A stretch of 16,536 nt of DNA, taken from assembly GCA_949295235.1 (NCBI GenBank), contig CASFKH010000019.1:1-16536 (forward strand), written 5' to 3'. Of this stretch, positions 1 through 7,178 are shown piece after piece. Below the pieces are notes generated by a model. The model did no database searches. It was not told the DNA's origin and was given only the letters and a program-made list of their open reading frames with translations. The stretch comes from an uncultured Ureaplasma sp. (GTDB lineage Bacteria > Bacillota_I > Bacilli_A > Mycoplasmatales > Mycoplasmoidaceae). Every line of letters begins with the position of its first letter. The stretch's first letter is position 1. Position numbers and translations under genes: made by a program.

Positions 1-82
1 ATACAATTTAAGATCATAAAATTGCGAAAATATAAAACATGAGATAGATTTATTATCTAAAATTTAATTCAATATTTTTTGT

Positions 83-120
83 AATATCTTTCAACTTTTA
101 GTATTTATTTATAATGAGGT
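83..120 (+). repeat. Upstream leader cassette, left copy
   Basis: This 38-base stretch matches positions 16485-16522 at 35 of 38 positions by eye. In the right-hand copy it is the 5' leader and ribosome-binding site of a gene starting at 16529. Here it precedes a decayed gene. It carries the same TGAGG Shine-Dalgarno-like core (114-118). After the matched block this copy has four extra bases (GATT) and lacks the AT of the ATG start codon. The pair is best read as the shared upstream region of a surface-protein gene family. Confidence 0.8.
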
Positions 121-128
121 GATTAAAA

Positions 129-531
129 GTGAAAAATAAAAACAAAATAAAATATTTAGAAATTTTTTAAAAAGTTATTACATCAAAAAAAGTTGAAATC
201 AATAATCATAATTTAAACAAATGCATTAAACAAATGTAGCTTCAAATGTAGTTCCCCCTAATAAATTATATTATTTATCTAGAACAATAAATCATACATA
301 GAAGGCTTAAATTATCAACAATTAATTGAGCTATCAAATGATCCAAATTCTTTAATTACTAAAATTCCTAACCTCAATAACGATTGATAAGAAGTATTGA
401 AGTTTCTATTATTACAACTGTAGTGATGTATGAGATGGATTTACTCATTTAGAAATAACAGCAATTTTACAAATGGAATCACAATATACAAGTCACTCCA
501 ACAACTGTTAGTATATGTGAATTTAATAATT
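129..531 (+). pseudogene. Decayed surface-protein gene (remnant)
   Basis: The leader copy at 83-120 points into this stretch, but the aligned start codon has been reduced from ATG to a GTG at 129 that opens only 13 codons before TAA. Downstream, coding-like fragments occur in shifting frames: NVASNVVPPNKLYYLSR near 236-290, EGLNYQQLIELSNDPNSL near 301-355 followed by an in-frame TAA at about 388, SIEVSIITTV near 395-425, DVWDGFTHLEITAILQMESQ near 425-485, and TPTTVSICEFNN ending at TAA near 531. GCATTAAAC at 223-231 and the nearby TTCAAATGTRG are shared with the signal-peptide region of the right-hand pseudogene, so both probably come from one secreted-protein family. The fragments resemble alternating beta-rich repeats seen in mollicute surface lipoproteins; this is an impression. 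No intact product is expected. Confidence 0.7.
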
Positions 532-551
532 AATTATTTTTTAACTTAAAA

Positions 552-600
552 AAAAGTTCATGTTCATAATTATTTAATGAATGTGAACTTTTATATTTTT
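552..600. terminator. Bidirectional intrinsic terminator
   Basis: The arms 552-567 and 577-592 form a 16-pair stem with two G-T wobbles and a 9-base loop. A T-rich tail follows on the plus strand (589-600) and an A-run precedes it (548-555), which gives a T-run on the minus strand. It sits between two convergent units: the plus-strand remnant ending near 531 and the minus-strand gene ending at 617. It is therefore likely to stop transcription from both sides. Confidence 0.8.
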
Positions 601-616
601 AATAAATTAATTAAAT

Positions 617-1504
617 TTAATCATTTAATATTGATTCAATATATCTTATTGCAATTTTTTGTTTTATATATATTATTTGTTTAATTAAATAGTCACTTAA
701 TTGGCTCATTTTTTTAAAGTTAGTTTTTTGGTTCTTAAATTGATTGATAATCTTTTTAATATTATTTATATTTATACTTGACATAGCATATAAATTATTT
801 TTTGAGATATGTATTGGAAAATGAAATTCAAAATTATTTGTAATACAAAACAATTTTAATTCATTTATAATTGAATAAAAATATGGTCATCACCCAGTTT
901 CAAGCAATCATGATATATTATACTCACAAGTTGAAAATGGTTCAGCTTCAAGACTTATTATTGCAAACAAATGATCTCGATATGATTTACTATTATGAAT
1001 ATTAATTTTTTTATTTTGATAATATGAATGATCTAGACTATATATTAAACTTGATAAATTGTCATTATATCCTTGTTTTAAAAAAATAGTATGTTTGTCT
1101 AATAAATTAAAATCTATTTTAATAATCTTCTTTTTTTGATAGGCTTTTTGATTTAAAGAAATTTGAAATAATACTTCTTTATTTTTAAAATTCTTTTTTA
1201 TGGTTTTCTTTTGATTATATATCCCATTTAATGTAATTTTTTGGGATAACTCAATTGTATTTATAGATTTAAATCATGAATAATTATTATCAATGTAAAT
1301 TAGGATATTTAATCATGATTCATAATCTTTAACAATCTTATTTAATATTGTTGAACTCATTTTTTTGTTAAAAATTTCAGAAGTGTTGAATTTAAAATTC
1401 TGAATTTTCTTTTCATAATTTTCAATTTCTTGGTAATCATTAATAATTCCAAATTTATTAATTAATTCTAAGAATTGATTTCTATCAATATTATTATTTT
1501 TCAT
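617..1504 (-). CDS. Hypothetical protein, 295 aa, no recognised family
   Basis: Reading UGA as tryptophan gives one uninterrupted minus-strand frame from ATG at 1504 to TAA at 617, with at least five UGA codons read through, including two in a row in a GWWPYF motif around residues 207-212. I do not recognise the family. The protein looks soluble: there is no signal peptide and no clear membrane helix. It is rich in Asn, Lys and Ile. The first 60 residues look helical (many Glu, Lys and Asn). The middle contains SYRDHLFAIISLEAEPFSTC, with an acidic and aromatic patch before the tandem tryptophans, and the C-terminal 70 residues are basic and helical with several Lys-Lys and Gln-Lys steps. It is divergent from the membrane protein at 1547 and ends just after a terminator. 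The dense coding signal supports a real gene, but its role is unknown. A lineage-specific protein is most likely. Confidence 0.75.
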
Positions 1505-1507
1505 AAA

Positions 1508-1536
1508 TTGTTTGTGTTTTAAATATTTGTATTATA
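1508..1536. promoter_or_regulatory. Overlapping divergent promoters with a shared -10 region
   Basis: Only 42 bases separate the divergent start codons at 1504 and 1547. On the plus strand, TTGTTT (1508-1513) lies 16 bases before TATTAT (1530-1535). On the minus strand a perfect TATAAT occupies 1536-1531, offset by one base from the plus-strand hexamer. Its -35 would fall near 1554-1559 and is weak (TTTTAG). Both predicted messages would have very short or average leaders: about 5 bases for the plus gene and about 20 for the minus gene. This is a sequence-based prediction. Confidence 0.45.
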
Positions 1537-1546
1537 TCATTAATAT

Positions 1547-2755
1547 ATGAATACTAAAAATGCAAATATTATTAATCGTTTTGTTTATTTAAACAAATTA
1601 GAATACCTAAAATTAAATAAATTTTTATGTTTATTAGTTTTACAACTAATTATATTTGCAGTTATGATTTCAATGATATTATTAGGATACAATAATAACT
1701 ACAATGATATTGATGTTCAATTAATCCCTGAAAACATTGCTGTTTATAGATCGATAAGTATTTTTTTTATGGCTTGATATATAGTTATTTATATATTTAT
1801 AGTTAATATTAAATTTACAAATCAAATTCCAAATATAATTAAATATTTAACTATTATTCCAATTTTTAATTTAATTGCAATTGGCTATATAATTTTTAAA
1901 AATAATTGACAACAATTTCCAAGTTGATTTCTAAATTTATTTTATTCAGATCTTGAATCTAGAAGATTAAATTTAAGACATTCATGAAAATATAAAATGA
2001 TGATTGGTTTACTAATATTGATGACTCCAATTTTAGTGATTGCTTTTTATCAAAAATCAGATTATTTAGAAATTTATCCAATTAATGGAATTGGTGAACC
2101 AATTGTATATAAAAATCTTTGGTTTTGTTCATTACAATATTTTACAATTCAAACTAATCTATTTTGTTATAGTTTTGTTTTATTATTTGTTATTAAACCA
2201 GACCTAAAAATTTTTAAATATAATTCATTTTTAATTTCTTGCATTGTATATATTTTTATTGTTGGAGTTACATATGATTTTGCATTATTCCCTGTAAAGG
2301 TTGTAAATGGTGAATTAGCAAAATGAAATTGGTATAAATATTTTTGCAACATTTACGAACATTTAATTAATCCTGTTGCATTTGTAACTTGTGGTATAAT
2401 TTACATTTGTAAAGATAATGTACAACTTAAAAAACAAAAATATTCAAAATTTATTTTTTATTCATTAATAATCCCTCTAATTTATTTGATTTATGCAACA
2501 GTTTTACCATTTATTTCAAATGTATCTGTGTATGGATTTGTAACAAATTGTAATCCAAATGTTTATAATGAAATTCTTGTTGATAAATCAAGTTATCTTT
2601 CAAATGGTAATCCAATTAATATCTTATTTATAATTGGTTATGCATTTTTGTTTTTTGGATTATTGACTGGAGTTTATTATCTTAATTTATATAAAGCACA
2701 TTTATGAAAGGTATGAAAGCATGAAAAAAGATATTGTAAAAGATGTTGTTATTAA
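1547..2755 (+). CDS. Polytopic membrane protein (DUF1600/Pr6Pr-like)
   Basis: With UGA as Trp this is one frame of 402 codons. It has eight or nine hydrophobic segments, roughly at residues 25-46, 68-88, 97-113, 152-168, 190-212, 222-244, 268-285, 300-320 and 360-385. The motif YFTIQTNLFCYSFVLLFV near residue 192, with the Thr-x-Gln-Thr-Asn core inside a helix, recalls the mollicute DUF1600 and Pr6Pr-type membrane families; I cannot confirm that without a search. No catalytic motif or transporter signature is visible, so the substrate or activity is unknown. The last 11 codons overlap the start of fhs by 35 bases, ending at TAA 2753-2755, so the two genes are probably cotranscribed and perhaps translationally coupled. 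The start at 1547 has no clear ribosome-binding site, in keeping with a near-leaderless message. Confidence 0.75.
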
Positions 2756-4286
2756 ACATCATCTTCCAATTGATGATTATGATTATTACACAAATGAAAT
2801 AATTAAGATTAAATCAATAACTCCAAATAAGAAAAGAGCAAAACTTGTAATTGTAACCGCTATGAATTCATCTCCTGTTGGAGAAGGTAAAACAACATGT
2901 TCAATTGGGCTAGTGGATGGATTAAATAAAATTGGAATAAATTCAATTGGATGTTTAAGAGAACCCTCAATTGGGCCTGTATTTGGTTTAAAGGGAACAG
3001 GAGCTGGATCAAATAAATCAATTTTGTTACCTTTTGATAAAATCAATTTACAATTCACAGGTGATTTATATGCAATTGAAGTTGCAAATAATTTAATTTC
3101 TGCAATTATAGATAATGAAATATATCATAAATCCAATTTAAACATTGATGTTAATAGAATTATTTGAAAAAGATGTTTAGACGTAAACGATAGAAGTTTA
3201 AGAGATGTTCAAATTAAGATTGATGATCAAATATATGAAAAAACATCATTTAATATTACTGCTGCAAGTGATTTAATGAGTTTATTGTGTTTGTCAAAAT
3301 CAAAACAGGATTTTAAAAATAAACTTGAATCAACAATTGTAGCTTATTCATGTGATAATAAGGAAATTAGAATTAAGGATTTAGAAATATCTGAATCAAT
3401 AATGACAATTATGGAAGATGCATTTTATCCTAATTTAGTAAGAACTTTTGAAGATAATCCAATAATTGTTCATGGTGGTCCATTTGCAAATATTTCAAAT
3501 GGTTGTAGCAGTATTATATCAATTAAATTAGCAATGCAAATGAGTGATGTTGTAGTTACTGAAGCTGGATTTGGAAGTGATTTAGGTCTTGAAAAATTTA
3601 TGAATATAACTTCTGTTGAAGGTGAATGATCTCCAAATTTAATTGTTTTAGTAATTTCATTAAAATCCATTTTATATAATGGTGAATCACTTGATCCTAT
3701 GGTGGCATTATTAAATGGATTTGAAAATGTAAAACATCATATTAATCATGCAAAAAAGTATGGAGTTAATTTAATTGTTGCAATTAATCGTCGCAAAGAT
3801 GATGATCAAAAATTATTGTTAAAATTATATGATTTATTAAAATCAATAGATATTGATTATGTTTTAAATGAATCATGAGAAAAAGGAAGTGAAGGATCAG
3901 TTGATTTTGCCAAGTTAGTTTTAAATTCAATTGATAACAAAAATAAACATAATCCTTTGTACAAAAAAAATGATCCAATTCTCCAAAAAATTAAAATTAT
4001 TTGTAAAAATGTGTATGGAGCAGATAATGTTGAAATTTGTAATGAAGCTAAAATTCAATTAGAACAGTATGAAAAATTTAATGACTATTATGTTTGTATT
4101 GCTAAAAATCCATATTCATTAACTTCTAATCCTAAAATTCTAGGAAAACCAAAGAATTTTAGTATAAAAATTGATAGCATTGATATTAATCATGCTGCAA
4201 AATTAATTATTCCTATTACTTCAACAATTTATCGTATGCCTGGATTACCAAAAACTCCTGCAGCAAAAAATTTTGTATTAAAATAA
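2721..4286 (+). CDS. fhs: Formate-tetrahydrofolate ligase
   Basis: This enzyme joins formate to tetrahydrofolate using ATP, giving 10-formyl-THF for purine synthesis and for formylating initiator Met-tRNA. The UGA-as-Trp frame is 521 aa, somewhat shorter than the usual 550-560. The P-loop SSPVGEGKTT is at residues 50-59, followed by REPSIGPVFGLKG, the FTGD motif (INLQFTGDLYAI), WKRCLDVNDRSLRD, HGGPFANISNGCSSI, VVTEAGFGSDLGLEKF, KGSEG and a C-terminal YRMPGLPKTPAA. These match the family from end to end. The glycine-rich loop after GLKG reads TGAGSNKS in place of the common GAAGGGYAQ, and INLHFTGD has Gln for His. AAAGG at 2707-2711 is a suitable ribosome-binding site for the ATG at 2721. The start overlaps the upstream membrane protein gene by 35 bases. 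Confidence 0.95.
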
Positions 4287-4308
4287 TATTAATGCATATT
4301 ATTTTTTG
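4273..4308 (+). promoter_or_regulatory. Predicted ssrA promoter inside the fhs 3' end
   Basis: TTGTAT (4273-4278) and TATTAT (4297-4302) are 18 bases apart. The expected start point is 4308-4309, which is exactly the first G of the mature tmRNA acceptor stem. The -35 lies within the last codons of fhs and the -10 overlaps an all-AT inverted repeat. Confidence 0.65.
4280..4307 (+). terminator. Possible weak fhs terminator (AT-only hairpin)
   Basis: The arms 4280-4289 and 4296-4305 form a perfect 10-pair stem with a 6-base loop, ending in a run of T just before the G-run of tmRNA. The stem is entirely A-T and includes the fhs stop codon, so its strength is doubtful. It coincides with the predicted ssrA -10 element. 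Confidence 0.35.
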
Positions 4309-4682
4309 GGGGTGTCACGGGTTCGACGGGATATATGATCATATAAATGCAGTGGGGTTTGCCCCTTACAGCTTCGAGGTCTAATAAATGCAGACACAAA
4401 TAAAAACAAATTAGAAAAAGAAGTTGAATTAAATGCTTTTGAAGCAAACTTATTCAACCAACAACAATTAGCTGTTTCAGCTTGCTAATTATTGATAATT
4501 TTTTAGCTGAATATTTTTTATAATTTTTTTAGAAAAATAAAATAAAATTTCTGGTCTAAAATAATAATTTTGTTACTATTTATATTTTTAGAAGAAATAA
4601 AAGGAATTAAAATGTAACTAAACTGTAGACTTTATTTGTGATTATATTTCGGAAAGGGGTTCAACTCCCCTCATCTCCACCA
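4308..4682 (+). ncRNA. ssrA: Transfer-messenger RNA (tmRNA)
   Basis: This RNA rescues stalled ribosomes and adds a degradation tag. The 5' end GGGGGTG pairs with CATCTCC near the 3' end to form the seven-pair acceptor stem, followed by discriminator A and an encoded CCA. The hallmark CACGGGTTCGACGGG follows the 5' stem and a T arm, AGGGG-TTCAACT-CCCCT, is near the 3' end. The tag frame starts at GCA 4390 and ends at TAA 4486-4488, giving 32 codons. It begins ADTNKNKLEKEVELN and ends FEANLFNQQQLAVSAC, about 33 residues when the charged alanine is added. That is longer than the roughly 27 residues of known mycoplasma tags, and it ends in Ala-Cys instead of small or hydrophobic residues. The 375-base length is normal. 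The gene lies between fhs and prs with its own promoter and terminator. Confidence 0.97.
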
Positions 4683-4716
4683 TTTTTAAATTTGTATTAG
4701 TTTATTACTAGTATTG

Positions 4717-4752
4717 AAATAATTATGAGTTTATTCATAATTATTTTTTTTC
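4717..4752 (+). terminator. Intrinsic terminator of ssrA
   Basis: The arms 4717-4728 and 4735-4746 form a perfect 12-pair stem with a 6-base loop, followed by a run of T through 4751. It lies 34 bases after the tmRNA CCA and separates ssrA from the prs cluster. Confidence 0.85.
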
Positions 4753-4769
4753 TTATATTAACTATTTAA

Positions 4770-4788
4770 TATAAAATTAATTTATACT
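4770..4788 (+). promoter_or_regulatory. Probable -10 region of the prs cluster
   Basis: Two candidate -10 hexamers precede prs: TATAAA (4770-4775) and TATACT (4783-4788). The first would give a leader of about 9 bases to the ATG at 4791; the second would suit the internal ATG at 4803. No good -35 is visible, because that position falls in the T-run of the preceding terminator. Some promoter is needed here since ssrA is terminated upstream. Confidence 0.4.
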
Positions 4789-4790
4789 GA

Positions 4791-5804
4791 ATGGATAAAA
4801 ATATGAACAACACTATAATTTTTGCATTATCAGCATCTAAAAAATTAGCTAAAAAAGTTGCTCAGGAATTAAATATTGATTTGTCTCCAATATCTATTGA
4901 ACGTTTTGCAGATGGTGAAATATTAGTTACTCCTGAAATTTCTGTTCGTGGACAAGATGTAGCAATTATTCAATCTATAAGTTCTCCAATAAATGAAAAT
5001 TTAATGGAATTACTTATAGCTATTGATGCATTAAAGAGATCCTCAGCCAACTCGATTAATGTTATTATTCCATATATGGGCTATGCAAGACAGGATAGAA
5101 AAACAAAACCTCATGAACCTATTACATTTAAATTGGTAGCAAATATGCTAAGTGTTGCCGGGGTTACTAGAGTATTAACATTTGATATTCATTCTGATCA
5201 AACTCAAGGTTTTTTTGATATTCCATTTGATTCAATTAAATCATCATTGTTTTTACTTGATTATTTTATTAAAGAAACTAAAATAGGAGATTTTGTAGTT
5301 GTGTCTCCAGATTATGGAGGAGTAAAAAGAGCAAGAGATATAAGTTTAACTTTTGATCTTCCTCTCGCAATTGTTGATAAAAGACGTCCAGCTCCAAATC
5401 AAGTTGAAGTTACACAGGTGTTGGGTGATATTAAAGATAAACATTGTTTATTATTTGATGATATGATTGACACTGGAGGAACTGTAATTGCTGCTTCTAA
5501 GTTGTTAAAAGAAAAAGGTGCTAAATCTACTTCAATTTTAGTAACTCATGGTTTATTTAATAATGATGCATGTGAAAAGTTTAATTCTGCAATAAAAGAC
5601 GGATATATTGACAACATATTTGTAACAGATACTATTGAAAAAGATATTAATATCAATAACCTTCACATTGTAAGTGTTGCAAAACCAATTGCTAGAGTTA
5701 TTGAATTATTTAAAAAAGGTAGCGGATCTTTAAGTCATATAATTAAGGATGGACATTCTGATTTATCAACTAAAATTAAAAAATATATTCAAAACCATAG
5801 ATAA
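4791..5804 (+). CDS. prs: Ribose-phosphate pyrophosphokinase (PRPP synthetase)
   Basis: It transfers pyrophosphate from ATP to ribose 5-phosphate, making PRPP for nucleotide synthesis and base salvage in the cytoplasm. The 337-residue length is close to the usual 310-330. Family motifs appear in order: ISIERFADGEI near residue 36, YMGYARQDRKTKP near 100, FDIHSDQTQGFFDIPFD near 130 (metal and ATP site), VSPDYGGVKRARD near 172, DKRRPAPNQVE near 198, and the PRPP-binding loop LLFDDMIDTGGTV near 221. No tryptophan codons of either kind are needed. The ATG at 4791 was chosen because it gives the longest conserved frame; ATG 4803 is a possible alternative, since neither has a strong ribosome-binding site. 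It is the first gene of a tight five-gene cluster and its TAA shares one base with the rnmV ATG. Confidence 0.96.
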   Translation: MDKNMNNTIIFALSASKKLAKKVAQELNIDLSPISIERFADGEILVTPEISVRGQDVAIIQSISSPINENLMELLIAIDALKRSSANSINVIIPYMGYARQDRKTKPHEPITFKLVANMLSVAGVTRVLTFDIHSDQTQGFFDIPFDSIKSSLFLLDYFIKETKIGDFVVVSPDYGGVKRARDISLTFDLPLAIVDKRRPAPNQVEVTQVLGDIKDKHCLLFDDMIDTGGTVIAASKLLKEKGAKSTSILVTHGLFNNDACEKFNSAIKDGYIDNIFVTDTIEKDININNLHIVSVAKPIARVIELFKKGSGSLSHIIKDGHSDLSTKIKKYIQNHR

Positions 5805-6346
5805 TGAAAAATGAAATTAAAGAAATAATTGTAGTTGAAGGCAAAACAGATACTAATAAACTTAAATCAATATTTAATGTAGATACTATTGAAACTAATG
5901 GATCTGAGATTTCAAATTCAACCTTAGAACTTATAAAAAGAGTAAATAAAATAAGAGGAGTAATTTTGTTTTTAGATCCCGATGGACCTGGTGAAAAAAT
6001 TAGAAAAAAAATAATTGAATATGTAAAAGATGACATAAAAAATTGTTTTATTAGTAAAAATGACATTAAATCAACTAAAAAGATTGGAATAGCCGAAGCT
6101 GATAAAAATGCTATTATAAAAGCTTTAGATAATGTAATTACATTTTCTTATTATTCAAATTCTATTAATTTAGAACAATGAAACAAACTAAATATTAATA
6201 GTAATAATATTAGAAAATTTATTTGTGATTTTCTCAAAATTAGTTATTGCAATAACAAACAATTATTTAAAAGAGTTAATATGTTAGGATTAACATATGA
6301 TAATTTAAAAGATATAATTCAAAATTATGAAAACATTTCAAAATAA
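5804..6346 (+). CDS. rnmV: Ribonuclease M5 (5S rRNA maturation)
   Basis: RNase M5 makes the final cuts that produce mature 5S rRNA from its precursor, acting with ribosomal protein L18. The 180-residue protein begins with a Toprim domain: IIVVEGKTD (catalytic Glu, residues 8-16), the family-typical DTIETNGSEI near residue 27, and FLDPDGPGEKIRKKI (the Asp-x-Asp metal site) near residue 56, followed by GIAEADK near 93. One UGA is read as Trp at 6179-6181, and the C-terminal half is a basic domain expected to bind RNA. The ATG overlaps the prs stop by one base (TAATG), implying translational coupling. The 3' end overlaps the rsmI start by 20 bases. Confidence 0.92.
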
Positions 6347-7178
6347 ATATAAATTAACCATAGCCTCAACTCCAATAGGTAATATAAGTGAAGTTTCAAG
6401 TAGATTAATTGAAAATTTTCACAATGTTGATATCTTATTATGTGAAGACACAAGGGTTGCAAAAAAATTATTTAAAATTTTAAATATTGATAACAATCCT
6501 CAATTTATAAAATATGAAAAATTTTCTGAAAACAAGATAAATGACCAAATTATAAAATGAATTTTTGATAATAAAAAAATAACATTAGTATCAGATGCAG
6601 GATACCCTTTAATAAGCGATCCAGGATATTTGATAATTAATAAATGTTATGAAAATAAAATTTCAATTGAAGTTATTAATGGTCCATGTAGTATAATACA
6701 TGCGCTTGTATTAAGCGGATTTAGTACTCAGAATTTTTTATTTTTAGGTTTTATTGGAAAGACTTCTAATGAAAGAAAAAATAAATTACTCAATTACAAA
6801 TCAATAAAAACAACAATAATAATTTTTGAATCTGTGCACAGATTATTAGTTTGTATTAATGATATTAGGAATATTTTTGGTAATGTTGAAATTGCAATTT
6901 GTAGAGAATTATCTAAAATTCATGAAGAAATAATAAGAGATAATATTGATAATATCGATTTAAATTCATTAGTATTAAAAGGTGAATTTGTAATTTTAGT
7001 TAATAATAATAATATTGATGCAAAAAACATTGAAATTGATAAATTAAAATCTGAAATTCAAACAATGTTAAATAGTAATTTTCATTCAAAGGAAATTTGT
7101 AAAAATTTAGCAAACAAACATAATATTAGTTCAAAAGAAATATATAATTTGATTATAGATATTAAAAATGAAAAATAG
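6327..7178 (+). CDS. rsmI: 16S rRNA (cytidine-1402 2'-O)-methyltransferase
   Basis: RsmI uses S-adenosylmethionine to methylate the ribose of C1402 in the 16S rRNA decoding centre. The 283-residue product carries the signature TIASTPIGNISEVSSR at residues 11-26, LLCEDTRVAKKL near 37, VSDAGYPLISDPGY near 90, NGPCSIIHALVLSGF near 117, FLFLGFIGK near 138 and GEFVILV near 215. One UGA is read as Trp at 6558-6560. The catalytic-core motif has Tyr where many homologues have Thr (SDAGTPLISDPG). The start at 6327 lies inside rnmV and has no strong ribosome-binding site, so reinitiation after rnmV is likely. The stop overlaps the rarA start by 11 bases. Confidence 0.93.

Noticed and set aside
2786..3058. 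A 90-codon open frame antisense to fhs
   Set aside because: It lies entirely within the conserved P-loop region of fhs on the other strand and has no ribosome-binding site or recognisable product.
3165..3629. Apparent fragmentation of fhs, metG, pstS, the permease and others into several short frames
   Set aside because: All breaks are at TGA and the pieces share one frame with conserved motifs across the joins, so this is UGA read as Trp, not pseudogenisation.
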